Of a DNA stretch of 64,000 nt, positions 34,344 through 43,222 are shown in pieces. Source of the stretch: Nodosilinea sp. FACHB-131 (GTDB lineage: Bacteria > Cyanobacteriota > Cyanobacteriia > Phormidesmidales > Phormidesmidaceae); NCBI RefSeq assembly GCF_014695395.1, contig NZ_JACJOF010000028.1, forward strand, positions 1 to 64,000. Reading direction: 5' to 3'. Under the pieces are notes generated by a model. It was not told where the DNA came from, made no database searches, and was given only the letters and a program-made list of their open reading frames with translations. Made by a program: the position numbers and the translations under genes. Positions within the stretch are counted from its first letter, which is position 1, and every line of letters begins with the position of its first letter.

Positions 34344-34988
34344 CTACACAACGGGACTATCAGCCTCTACTTCCACCTCGTCCCCTCGGCTCACCACTCG
34401 GCGCAGCACACCGTTGATGAAGCGGAAGCCGTCATCGTCGCTGTAGCGTTTGGCCAGTTCTACCGCTTCGTTGATCGCGACCCGATCGGGGGTGCCCAGG
34501 TAGTTCATTTCGACCACGGCCAGGCGCAGAATGTCGCGATCGATCCGGGGCAGGCGCTTGAGGTTCCAGGCCACCATGGCCTCGTCGAGAATGCTGTCGA
34601 CCTGGGTCTGGTGTTTAGCGGTGTTGGTAAGCAGCTCCAGAGCAAAGGCTTCGATCTCAGACTGGTTACTGAGACGAATGAACTCGGGCAGCTCTACCGC
34701 ATGGGCCAGCCGATTGATGGCGGTCTGGGTAAGGGCGATCGCCTCTTCGACCATGGCCCGGCCCTTCTCAACATCGCTGGCACGGGTGCCGCTATCGACC
34801 AAGTGCTGGTTGCCCCGCTTCAGCTCATCGGAGGCAGTTTCAAGGGCATCTTTGGCTTCAGCGGTCAGGGTTTGAATAGCCGCCAGCAGCAGTTTCTCAA
34901 AGTCTGGGGGCGCCAGTCTGCCGGGCTTGTCAGAAAGCTGGCTGAGGCCCAGTAGGGCCAACTCGCGAGCCATACGGCGAGCTTGCAT
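34344..34988 (-). CDS. nusB: Transcription antitermination factor NusB
   Basis: 214 residues from ATG 34988 (MQARRMARELALLGLSQLSD). The second half carries the conserved NusB core: LTNTAKHQTQVDSILDEAMV, RIDRDILRLAVVEMNYLG and VAINEAVELAKRYSDDDGFR. NusB with NusE binds boxA RNA and prevents premature termination of rRNA transcripts. The protein has an extended N-terminal helical section, as is usual in cyanobacteria. It lies between the DUF502 gene and ftsY on the same strand. Confidence 0.93.
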   Translation of the reverse strand: MQARRMARELALLGLSQLSDKPGRLAPPDFEKLLLAAIQTLTAEAKDALETASDELKRGNQHLVDSGTRASDVEKGRAMVEEAIALTQTAINRLAHAVELPEFIRLSNQSEIEAFALELLTNTAKHQTQVDSILDEAMVAWNLKRLPRIDRDILRLAVVEMNYLGTPDRVAINEAVELAKRYSDDDGFRFINGVLRRVVSRGDEVEVEADSPVV

Positions 34989-35103
34989 AGGTCGTGTCTC
35001 CCAGGAGCAGCGGTGCAGGGTCTTCCAAGGGCAAAACTGACCCGGCGAAGTTTTACACACACCGACGGCCAACCTCACCCCAGGGCTAGAACCAGGCTAT
35101 ATC

Positions 35104-35949
35104 TTAGCAATCTTCGTCTACCGGCAAGACGGAAAGTTGCTGGGGATAGTCGGCCAAGTCGGGGACAAGTTCAGAGATGCTTAGGTCTAGAGCCATGGGG
35201 GCCGTAGCCTGACCTTCATTGGCTACGGATACTATGCGATCGGATGGAACCGCCGCCGCCAGGTTTGGACCGACGATACCGCCCGAAAGAATCAGCTTGA
35301 AGGCATCTTCGATAGATATCGACAGGTTGACGACGTCACTTTCGGGCACGATGGCGTACCAGCCGCTAGTCGGGTTAGGGGTCGTGGGCACAAAGATGCT
35401 GAGCATCTTGGGGGTTGCCGTGGCCGTGGCTGTCATAGCTCCGGTGACAAAGGCAACTGCCCAAATACCTCGACGGGGATACTCCACCAACACCGCGCGT
35501 CGAAACCGGGTACTAGAGTCTTGAAAAACGGTTTGCAGCAGCTGTTGCAGCGTTTTGTACACCGACCCCGCCAGGGGAATTGACTGCACCACCTTTTCGC
35601 CCACATCCAGCAGCCAGCGACCGGCAATGTTACGGGCCATCAAGCCAATAATCAAAATGGCCAGCAGGGGCACCGATAGGCCAATCAGCAGGTTGATCAG
35701 GTCAACTAAAAAGGGGTTGAGGCCATCAAAGGGGGTCAGCTGCTTGGGAAATCGAGTCAGCAACCGTACTACCCAGGCCGAAATGGTGATCGCTAACCAA
35801 ATGGTAGTTGCTAGGGGAATGACCACCACTAGGCCGGCAATTAGATCATTTTTGAGGTCTTGCTTGATCTTTTGCAGCACAGGAGGCTCAGGGTGATCAG
35901 GGCTGGAGAGAGGAGGCTTGTTCAGGGTAGGCGATCCGTTTAAGTCCAT
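35104..35949 (-). CDS. DUF502 membrane protein
   Basis: 281 residues. A polar N-terminus precedes two TM hairpin segments (about 35-60 and 82-105), and then come motifs typical of DUF502: GEKVVQSIPLAGSVYKTLQQ, LVEYPRRGIWAVAFVTG and FVPTTPNPTSGWYAIVPESD. DUF502 is a conserved membrane family without a settled function. It is the first gene of the DUF502-nusB-ftsY row, with about 115 bp to nusB. Confidence 0.92.
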   Translation of the reverse strand: MDLNGSPTLNKPPLSSPDHPEPPVLQKIKQDLKNDLIAGLVVVIPLATTIWLAITISAWVVRLLTRFPKQLTPFDGLNPFLVDLINLLIGLSVPLLAILIIGLMARNIAGRWLLDVGEKVVQSIPLAGSVYKTLQQLLQTVFQDSSTRFRRAVLVEYPRRGIWAVAFVTGAMTATATATPKMLSIFVPTTPNPTSGWYAIVPESDVVNLSISIEDAFKLILSGGIVGPNLAAAVPSDRIVSVANEGQATAPMALDLSISELVPDLADYPQQLSVLPVDEDC

Positions 35950-36371
35950 AATCCCAAAATACTAGCTAGGGATGGCTGAGGCTAAGCAGGCGGAATACTA
36001 AACTGAGCTAGCTTGAAACGAACTTATTTAAGTATGGGCAGTTAGCTAACCTGAACGGCAACAACCTTTAGGAGTATTGTAAACATTTGTATCGAAAGTC
36101 GGGCAAAAAGACTGCCCAATCAACTCAGGTCTGGCTTTTATGTTCTTCTATCCTAAAGCAAATGAGTAGCGTGGCTAACAGAATGGCCAGAGGGGCAGGG
36201 CTTGAGGTCAGAGGTTAAGAGCAGGGCTTGAGGTTTGGGACCGCTGGATACGGGTAGGCTCTCGCGTAGGGACAAACGGCCGTTCGCTTCTGGCCAAGCT
36301 CCGGCTACCGTTCAGCAACGCCAGATCTAACCACTGACCTGAAGACCCGCCCCGTAACTCGCTCCCTCCGC
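35950..36371. other. Intergenic region with repeats
   Basis: About 420 bp upstream of the DUF502 gene and downstream of mgtE. It contains a 14-bp direct repeat GCAGGGCTTGAGGT at 36195-36208 and 36221-36234. It also has a palindrome-like ACGGCCGT core (36276-36283) resembling the dispersed GAACGGCCGTTC repeats of cyanobacteria, and a short GGGCA/TGCCC hairpin near 36102-36117. No gene is recognised. Confidence 0.6.
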
Positions 36372-37769
36372 CTAGGCCAACCCCAGCATGTGGCGAGCCA
36401 AGGTGAGGTAGAGCAGCACCCCCAGCACATCGACAATGGTGGTAATAAACGGAGCCGACATCAGGGCTGGGTCGAATTTCAGGGCATCAAATAGCAGGGG
36501 CAATGCGCCTCCAGCCGTAGAAGCCAAAATAGAGATGGCTACCAGGCTGATGCCCACGGTTACGGCCACGGGCAGGTTGCCCTGAAGCACGTAGGCCCAG
36601 ACGGTAACTACCGCTCCCAGCATTAGACCTAACACAGTACCGGCGATCGCTTCTCGCCGAATCACCGAGAGGGCCTGCTTAGTGCTAATTTCTTCGGTGT
36701 TGAGGCCGCGAATCACCACCGTAGACGACTGTGCCCCCACGTTGCCGCCGCTGCCAATCAGCAGGGGAATAAAGGCCGCCAGGGCTACTACCTGCTGCAA
36801 AATATCTTCCTGGCTACGAATGACGGCAGTGGTGACGGTATTGGTGATCAGCAGCACCGAAAGCCACACCACCCGCTTGCGGGCTACATCAAACAGGTTT
36901 GACTGAAAATAGCTGTCACCGCCGCTCTGGACGCCGCCCAGGGCGTAGATGTCCTCGGTGGTTTCAGCCTCAATCACGTCGATCAGGTCATCGACGGTGA
37001 TGATGCCCACCAGTCGCTCTTCGGTATCGACAACGGGCACCGCTAGAAAGTCGTAGCGCTGCACCAGGCGAGCAACGTCTTCTTGGTCGGCGTCGGTGCG
37101 TACCGAGATCACGTCGCGGGTCATCAGGTCACCGATGGTTTGCTCAGGCTGCCCAGTGACCAGGTGCCGCAGCGACAGAATGCCGACCATGCGGCGGGCA
37201 GCATCGGTGACAAATAGGTAGTAGATAGTTTCGCTAACGAAAGCGCGGCTGCGGATGTAGTCCAAGGCCCGCAGAACTGTCCAGCCCTCCTTGAGAGCCA
37301 CGTATTCTGGGGTCATAATCCGCCCAGCGGTACCGGCTTCATAGCCCAGCAGTTGGGCGGTGGCCTCGCGCTCTTGGGGGCTGAGCTGCGACAGCAGGCT
37401 GCGCACAAACTTGGCGGGCAACTCGTCAAAGAGCCTGGCCCGGTCGTCGGGCGACATTTTGTCGACAATGTCAAGCACGTCCTGGCGCTTGAAATCTTCG
37501 ATCAGCGCCTGCTGCACACTGGTGTCAAGGTTTTCGTAAACCTCGATCGCCTCACCTTTGCCCAGCAGCCGAAAGGCGATCGCCTGCATGGCCTCAGGCA
37601 GGTCTTCAATGGCCTCGGCAATGTCCGCAGGCTGCACCGGCACCAGCAGCGCTTTGGCCCCTGGCAAATTGCCCTGCTCCAGCAGCACTTGGAGCTGCGA
37701 TCGCACCAGCTCTTGCAGCTCCCTGCGGTCTATGGCGAGGGTGGTTGGTGTGTTCTGCGTCTCAGTCAA
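36372..37769 (-). CDS. mgtE: Magnesium transporter MgtE
   Basis: 465 residues in the canonical order. An N-terminal helical superhelix domain (about 30-135, with LLGKGEAIEVYENLD) is followed by two CBS domains (about 135-265, RIMTPEYVALKEGWTVLRAL and LMTRDVISVRTDADQEDVAR). Five TM helices (about 285-465, with SGGNVGAQSSTVVIRGL) form the pore. MgtE is a Mg2+-gated channel in the plasma membrane. The only in-frame start near the family N-terminus is a TTG (37769) without a clear SD, so the exact start is uncertain. Confidence 0.94.
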   Translation of the reverse strand: MTETQNTPTTLAIDRRELQELVRSQLQVLLEQGNLPGAKALLVPVQPADIAEAIEDLPEAMQAIAFRLLGKGEAIEVYENLDTSVQQALIEDFKRQDVLDIVDKMSPDDRARLFDELPAKFVRSLLSQLSPQEREATAQLLGYEAGTAGRIMTPEYVALKEGWTVLRALDYIRSRAFVSETIYYLFVTDAARRMVGILSLRHLVTGQPEQTIGDLMTRDVISVRTDADQEDVARLVQRYDFLAVPVVDTEERLVGIITVDDLIDVIEAETTEDIYALGGVQSGGDSYFQSNLFDVARKRVVWLSVLLITNTVTTAVIRSQEDILQQVVALAAFIPLLIGSGGNVGAQSSTVVIRGLNTEEISTKQALSVIRREAIAGTVLGLMLGAVVTVWAYVLQGNLPVAVTVGISLVAISILASTAGGALPLLFDALKFDPALMSAPFITTIVDVLGVLLYLTLARHMLGLA

Positions 37770-37998
37770 CGCCTGCGCCCCGGCTACAACATTGCCTCTA
37801 GTCTAGTGGCCTCTGGTCTCGCAGAGAAGCCAAACCGTTAGGATTATTCTCCTAACCCCAGCAAAGACAAATTTTAGGGCTACAACTGGCCCAATTCGGC
37901 GGCCTCAGATGTCGCACCAGCCGTTGGGATTTGAGCTTAGCAAGATTTTGTCAGCGGCATAATAGGGATCATAGGCCATCTTAAATCTTACCCCTGCC

Positions 37999-39369
37999 AT
38001 GGAACCTACCCAGGCTACCAGCGCCATTATTGACGGTCGCTATCGGATTTTGGGCCGTCTGGGCCATGGCAGCAGCGGCACTACCTACGCCGCCGAGCGG
38101 TTGGCCACGGGCCAGACTATTGCCCTCAAAGAACTTTCCCTGCGCGGACTGCAAGACTGGAAAAAGATTGAGCTGTTCGAGCGCGAAGCCCGCATCCTCA
38201 AGACCCTCAATCACCCTGCTATCCCTCAATACATCGACTTTTTTCAGGTCGATACTGCCGACAACCGCTGGTTTTATCTGGCCCAGGCTCTGGCCGAGGG
38301 CACCTCTTTGGCTGACTGGGTCGAAGGCGGCAGTTGGATCGACGAGGCCGAGGCCCGCCGCATCGCTACCGCCGTTCTAGACGTGCTGATCTACCTGCAC
38401 GGTCTCAACCCGCCCGTTGTTCACCGCGACCTCAAGCCGCAGAACATTATTCGTCGTGACGATGGCCACATTTACTTAGTTGATTTTGGCGCGGTGCAGA
38501 CGGTTTACCGCGACAGCCTCCGCCAGGGCAGCACGGTGGTGGGCACCTACGGCTATATGGCCCCCGAGCAGTTTCGCGGCCAGGCCGTGCCCGCCACCGA
38601 TCTCTATGGGCTGGGAGCCACCCTGCTGTTTTTGCTCACCCACCAGACGCCCGCCGACCTGCCCCAGGAGCGGCTGCGCATCAACTTTCGCCCCTATGTG
38701 GCGGTGTCCGCCGCCTTCGCTGACTGGCTTGAGCAGCTGATTGACCCGCTTGTGGAGGATCGCTTTGCGTCCGCTCAGGTGGCACTGGCGACGCTAAATG
38801 CCCCCAGGCCTCTGGCTGCTCCTGTTCAGCCCTTAGCCCTGCGCCCGCCAGCGGGCACGAAGGTGCAGGTGTACAGGTCTCCCACTGAATTGGTGGTTAC
38901 CATTCCACCGCCGGGGCTGCGGGGCAAAACCGCTGGGCTAGCTCTGCTCAGCCTGTTTTGGAACGGGTTCATACTGCTGGTTTTAGTGGCGCTGATTCTA
39001 GAGGGAGAAGGCTTTGTGCTGCTGCTGCTGGCCCCCTTTGGAGTCTTTGGCTTTAGCCTGATTTCCGCTGCTGTGAATTCTCTGATGGCCCACGTACGCT
39101 TGAGCATTGACCGGCAACGATTCTCCCTGACCCGCCGCCTGTGGAACTGGCGACACCAGATGACGGGCAACACCGCCGACTTGGTCAAGGTGGAAGTGAG
39201 AACAGGTCATTCTGGCGCTAGCGAGGATGCCAGGGGCGATCGCCCCACTTACACCATCGCCCTGCTAGACGACCTTAACCAGCACAAATTTGGCACTCCC
39301 CTAACGGTGGCCGAAAAAGCTTGGCTGGTGGACGAAATTGAGGCATTTATCCAAAAGGTCGAACCTTGA
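37999..39369 (+). CDS. Eukaryotic-type Ser/Thr protein kinase with C-terminal membrane hairpin
   Basis: 456 residues. The kinase domain (about 14-270) has the Gly loop GHGSSGTTY, Lys in IALKELSLR, catalytic loop VVHRDLKPQNIIRR, DFGAVQ and APEQFRG, so it should be active. Residues about 305-360 form one or two TM helices (LALLSLFWNGFILLVLVALI). A cytoplasmic-looking tail with RQRFSLTRRLWNWRHQ follows, which resembles the DUF3592-like or PH-like ends seen in cyanobacterial kinases. Its stop overlaps the TTG of cobU, so the two may be cotranslated; a functional link is not obvious. Confidence 0.92.
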   Translation: MEPTQATSAIIDGRYRILGRLGHGSSGTTYAAERLATGQTIALKELSLRGLQDWKKIELFEREARILKTLNHPAIPQYIDFFQVDTADNRWFYLAQALAEGTSLADWVEGGSWIDEAEARRIATAVLDVLIYLHGLNPPVVHRDLKPQNIIRRDDGHIYLVDFGAVQTVYRDSLRQGSTVVGTYGYMAPEQFRGQAVPATDLYGLGATLLFLLTHQTPADLPQERLRINFRPYVAVSAAFADWLEQLIDPLVEDRFASAQVALATLNAPRPLAAPVQPLALRPPAGTKVQVYRSPTELVVTIPPPGLRGKTAGLALLSLFWNGFILLVLVALILEGEGFVLLLLAPFGVFGFSLISAAVNSLMAHVRLSIDRQRFSLTRRLWNWRHQMTGNTADLVKVEVRTGHSGASEDARGDRPTYTIALLDDLNQHKFGTPLTVAEKAWLVDEIEAFIQKVEP

Positions 39370-39920
39370 CAACCAACCACCGCATTGCGTTAGTGACCGG
39401 CCCGGCGCGATCGGGTAAAAGCGAGTGGGCTGAAGCCTTGGCCACAAAATCCGGTCAAGCCGTTACGTACATCGCTACCTCTAACGTTGACCCGGCAGAT
39501 TTGGACTGGCAAAAGCGAGTGGAATTGCACCGCGATCGCCGCCCTCCCCACTGGCAGCTGCAAGAAGTTCCTGTTGCCCTACCCGAGGCCATTCTGGCTG
39601 CCACCGCCCAAGACTGCCTGCTGATCGACTCCCTCGGCACCTGGCTGGCCAACCTACTCGAGCAAGACGACGACACCTGGCGAGCCACTGTAGATTCACT
39701 GGTCGAAAGCTTGCGGCAAACCCCCAGTACCGTGATTCTGGTTTCTGAAGAAACCGGCTGGGGCGTAGTGCCCGCCTACCCAATCGGGCGGCTGTTTCGC
39801 GATTGCCTCGGCACCCTCACTCGCCAGGTCGGCACCGTCGCTGGCGCAGTGTACCTAGTTGTTGCTGGCTATGCGGTGGATGTGAAGGCGCTGGGGCAGG
39901 AGGTTGGTAAAGAGTGTTGA
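39366..39920 (+). CDS. cobU: Adenosylcobinamide kinase / cobinamide-phosphate guanylyltransferase
   Basis: 184 residues from a TTG that overlaps the kinase stop codon. The P-loop VTGPARSGKSEWAEAL opens the protein. YIATSNVDPADLDWQKRVEL and HRDRRPPHWQLQEVP (the guanylated His region) follow. SLGTWLANLL and LVSEETGWGVVPAYPIGRLF complete the CobU/CobP pattern. It phosphorylates adenosylcobinamide and forms the GDP ester in nucleotide-loop assembly of the corrinoid. No other cob gene is near, which is common in cyanobacteria. Confidence 0.94.
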   Translation: MTTNHRIALVTGPARSGKSEWAEALATKSGQAVTYIATSNVDPADLDWQKRVELHRDRRPPHWQLQEVPVALPEAILAATAQDCLLIDSLGTWLANLLEQDDDTWRATVDSLVESLRQTPSTVILVSEETGWGVVPAYPIGRLFRDCLGTLTRQVGTVAGAVYLVVAGYAVDVKALGQEVGKEC

Positions 39921-39979
39921 ATTTTGAGTTTTAAGTTTTGAATTCTAGACTCTGTGGCCTGCACTCAAAATTCAACACT
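39913..39979. repeat. Inverted repeat overlapping the end of cobU
   Basis: AGTGTTGAATTTTGAGT (39913-39929) is perfectly complementary to 39963-39979. The left arm contains the cobU stop codon. Related AAAATT/TTGAATT units lie inside and just beyond, and a similar AT-rich repeat is at 7401-7445. It may end the cobU message or be a small dispersed repeat. Confidence 0.75.
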
Positions 39980-40025
39980 CAAAATTTAGAACTTAGAACT
40001 TTCTTCCCTCCTCGCCCCTCACCCC

Positions 40026-41579
40026 TTACACCTCAAACCCCTCCATCTCATACCCCTTCCAATCGCCGTCGTACTTTTCAGCCACCAAGGGGGTGACGGT
40101 CAACTTGGGTGGGGTGCCCGCCGCGACATTGACCCGCAGACCTGAGTAGGGGCGCTTAAGGCGACTGCGGCTACCGTCGCGGCCCAGGTAGAGGTGAGAT
40201 TTGGCCACGGCGCGGGTGCTGCCATTGTCGTCTTCCGTTAGCTCAGGGCCTTCTCTTCGCTGGCGACGCAGACTGTAGCCGCTGCCGCCGCAGATTACCC
40301 AGGGAATGTTGGCATCGCCGTGGCCAGTGTCGCCCGTGCGCACATAGTCGAGGCAGTGGGCATGGCCGTTGAGCACCAGATCGACTAAGGGGCGATCTTG
40401 GGAGATGTCGGCTACTTCGGCGACGACAGCGTCGAGCACCTGGCGGAGGTGATGGCGCACCGCCAGGGTTTGCCCCTGGTCCCACTTGGTGGCTTCGGTG
40501 ACGTAGGGCGGGTGGTGAAAGAATAGAACGCGCCCGCGCACCGCTGGGTTTTGCCAGGAGGCAATCAGGCGATCGCGCAGCCAGTAGAGCTGTTCAGTAT
40601 CCACCGTTTGTAGGCGAGAGCTGTTGAGCTGCTTGGTGATGTCGTTGATCTGCTCATCGATGGCTTCAATGCGCTCCGTGATTTCTTCTTGTTCGTCCTC
40701 ATCGCTGGGAGTAAACACCTTCACGCCCGCCTGCCGCAGGAGGTCAGCTTTCTTCACCTCTAACTGCTGACACTGCTGCTGCAATTCCTTGCGACCGGCT
40801 TCACCGTTGGCGATCGGCAGCGGCTGGTTAAAGGTGTTGGAATCGAGGGCAAAAAAGTCGATGCCGCCGTAGCGAAAGCTGTAGTAGCGGTTGGGCAACC
40901 GGGTAAACTCGCCAGGGCGGTAGGTCAGCGCCCGCGCGTCGTCTAGCTTGCTGCTGTAGTGGGCATCTAAATGCGCCCCCAGCCCAGTCTCTGGTACCGC
41001 CTTTAGGTAGTCCAAAAAGGCTCTAGCGTAGGCATCTCCCTGATGGGAGCCGCGCCAGCTCACATCTAGATCGAGGTAAGAGCGTAGGGCATAGCGCAGC
41101 GGCCCGCTCACACCCGACAGCAGCCCCACCACGGTGGGCAGGTCGTAGTAGTCGTGGTTGCCCAGCACTGGCAAAATCGGCTGCTTAAACACCATGCGAT
41201 CGTAGGCAATATGTCGGTAGTCGTCGCCCCCCACCAGCCACTCCTGGTAGGGCCTGATGAAGTTTGACCGATACTGATCGCGAGACCCCACCAGGTACAC
41301 TACATCCCCAGTGTGCAGCGTAAACCGGGCCGAGTCCAGGTGTTTCAACAGTTGCTCGGCCACCTGCCGCTGGGGGCTACCGCTGCGGTGCCGCCCAGTA
41401 CCGCTATCGCCCACCACCAAAAACGAGAACGTTTCGTCCTCGGCGCCCGGCTCGTCAATCACTAGGCCAGTTTGGTCAATGCCTCGCTCGACAATCTGAC
41501 GATGCTGCCACCGCACCCGCTGCTGCATCCGCTCAATTTTGGTTTCGATGGAAGGCTCAGTTACCAGTTTTGGAGGCAT
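40026..41579 (-). CDS. Metallophosphoesterase
   Basis: 517 residues. The dinuclear-metal motifs are present: FLVVGDSGTG (GDxG), LHTGDVVYLVGSRDQ (GDxxY), PVLGNHDYYD (GNH) and NGHAHCLDYV (GHxH). This is the calcineurin-like or purple-acid-phosphatase-like superfamily. There is a helical insertion rich in Glu and Lys (about 280-340). No signal peptide is seen, so it is probably cytoplasmic. The substrate is unknown. Confidence 0.88.
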   Translation of the reverse strand: MPPKLVTEPSIETKIERMQQRVRWQHRQIVERGIDQTGLVIDEPGAEDETFSFLVVGDSGTGRHRSGSPQRQVAEQLLKHLDSARFTLHTGDVVYLVGSRDQYRSNFIRPYQEWLVGGDDYRHIAYDRMVFKQPILPVLGNHDYYDLPTVVGLLSGVSGPLRYALRSYLDLDVSWRGSHQGDAYARAFLDYLKAVPETGLGAHLDAHYSSKLDDARALTYRPGEFTRLPNRYYSFRYGGIDFFALDSNTFNQPLPIANGEAGRKELQQQCQQLEVKKADLLRQAGVKVFTPSDEDEQEEITERIEAIDEQINDITKQLNSSRLQTVDTEQLYWLRDRLIASWQNPAVRGRVLFFHHPPYVTEATKWDQGQTLAVRHHLRQVLDAVVAEVADISQDRPLVDLVLNGHAHCLDYVRTGDTGHGDANIPWVICGGSGYSLRRQRREGPELTEDDNGSTRAVAKSHLYLGRDGSRSRLKRPYSGLRVNVAAGTPPKLTVTPLVAEKYDGDWKGYEMEGFEV

Positions 41580-41661
41580 AGGGCTTTGGTGCGGTGAGTG
41601 GGCGGTGTGTAGAATAACCCCGTAGCATGAATCTCGCTAAACCCGCGAAACAGCAGCCACT

Positions 41662-42276
41662 ATGGGCCTTTATAACGACAGAATTCTGCCTTACCTGATT
41701 GAGCTTTCCATGGCCGATTCTATCCTGGGGCCTTACCGGCGGGAAGTCTTAGCTGATGTGAGCGGCGATGTGCTCGAAATCGGCTTTGGCACAGGGTTAA
41801 ATTTGCCATACTACCCCGACCCGGTGCGCCAGATCGTCACCGTAGACCCCAACCCAGGGGTGCATCGCCTGGCCCAGCAGCGCATTGACGCCTCACCCAT
41901 TACGGTAGATCATCGCATGCTCAGCGGTGAAGCGCTGCCCATGGCCGACCACAGCTTTGACAGCGTCGTCAGCACCTTTACCCTGTGCAGCATCCCCAAA
42001 ATTGAGCAGGCGCTGGCCGAAATCTATCGGGTGCTGAAGCCCGGCGGTCGGTTCTTTTTTGTCGAGCACGGCCTCAGTGATGAACCTTCGATTCAAGCCT
42101 GGCAGCATCGCCTGACGCCGCTGCAAAAGCGCATCGCCGGAGGATGTCACTTCGATCGCGACATGGGTCAGCTGATTGAGCAGCAGTTTGACCAGGTTGA
42201 TCTGGAAGCGGCCTACGCCAGAAAGGTGCCCAAGGTTGCTGGATACTTTTATCGGGGTGTGGCGCTTAAGCAATAG
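41662..42276 (+). CDS. Class I SAM-dependent methyltransferase
   Basis: 204 residues. Motif I VLEIGFGTGLNLPYYP, the acidic ribose residue in IVTVDPNPGVH, then DSVVSTFTLCSIPKIEQALA and VLKPGGRFFFVEHGL, make a UbiE/METTL7-like small-molecule methyltransferase. The N-terminal hydrophobic helix (DRILPYLIELSMADSI) may touch membranes. The substrate is not known. Monocistronic. Confidence 0.88.
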   Translation: MGLYNDRILPYLIELSMADSILGPYRREVLADVSGDVLEIGFGTGLNLPYYPDPVRQIVTVDPNPGVHRLAQQRIDASPITVDHRMLSGEALPMADHSFDSVVSTFTLCSIPKIEQALAEIYRVLKPGGRFFFVEHGLSDEPSIQAWQHRLTPLQKRIAGGCHFDRDMGQLIEQQFDQVDLEAAYARKVPKVAGYFYRGVALKQ

Positions 42277-42419
42277 CGATCGCGGCGGCTAGTAGTCTGA
42301 GACACTATGCCATTAAGCATAGGTGCCGTTAGGCTAATAAGCACACCCAGCCATCAGTACCCTCAGCCCATTCCCAACTGCACCCACCCGAAGCTATCCC
42401 CTAGAAGACTCTGCTTGCT

Positions 42420-43097
42420 ATGGCCACCCGCCTCTGGAACTTCCTCACCACCGACCCCGACCTAGCTTCGTTGGAGGCGGCCGATAGAGCGGCTGATGCC
42501 GCCGATGCCGTGCTGGGCCTAGCCAAGGTGCTAAAGGAAGACAGTCCCAACCTGCGGCAAGTAGCTGCTTTGGTAAGCCAGCTTGACTCGCTGCTGGAGG
42601 CGATCAATGCGCCCCTGGGCAAGCTCATGGGCGCAGCGCTACCCTTTGTTTCCATCAGTACCGGGCTGCTGAAGATTTATGGCGAGACCACGAAAAAAGA
42701 GCCGACCCTGGCCCAGGCGGTAGCTTTAATGAGTCAGGCGGCCTATTTGGAAAGCTTACGAGAATTCGTCAAGCAGCATCCCAAAATTGAGCAGTGGCTG
42801 ATTGCTAAAGACAGCACCCCTCAGGCTAGAACTATCACCCTCCCTGTTAAAGCACTGAGCATCTTTGAGCTAACGGAGCAAGAAGCTCGTCTCGCTACCC
42901 TGCATTTCCATCAGTCAGCTTTGGCCGAAGCGTTTAACAATGCGCTACGGGCACGATTAGTACAGTTAGGGACAACCTTTGAGCAAGCCGAGCGGATCAC
43001 CAAAGTTGTTGCCAAAAACACGAATCGACACCTGAAAACCGCGATCGCCGACGCCGGCGACTCGCTTAAGCATCAGCTTGAAGGCGATCGCCTATAG
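42420..43097 (+). CDS. Protein resembling the N-terminal helical domain of cyanobacterial NACHT proteins
   Basis: 225 residues, all helical, with no TM and no nucleotide motif. MATRLWNFLTTDPDLASLEA, ALPFVSISTGLLKIYGETT and LATLHFHQSALAEAFNNALR resemble, from memory, the helical segment that precedes the NTPase in many cyanobacterial NACHT/STAND proteins. Here the frame ends before any Walker A, so it would be a free-standing domain or a remnant. Sequence after the stop shows no NACHT motif. The resemblance is moderate and needs a profile search; an unknown protein is the safe reading. Confidence 0.5.
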   Translation: MATRLWNFLTTDPDLASLEAADRAADAADAVLGLAKVLKEDSPNLRQVAALVSQLDSLLEAINAPLGKLMGAALPFVSISTGLLKIYGETTKKEPTLAQAVALMSQAAYLESLREFVKQHPKIEQWLIAKDSTPQARTITLPVKALSIFELTEQEARLATLHFHQSALAEAFNNALRARLVQLGTTFEQAERITKVVAKNTNRHLKTAIADAGDSLKHQLEGDRL

Positions 43098-43222
43098 GAT
43101 GCCGTGACATCAATCAGGTTTTCATTGCCAGGGACTGAGTCGCTCTGGATTACTGATGTAGCTGAGGTTCAAGCCCCAGTGGCAAGGTTCCGGTCTCTAA
43201 CCGTCAGGCCCCTGCCCAGGCG

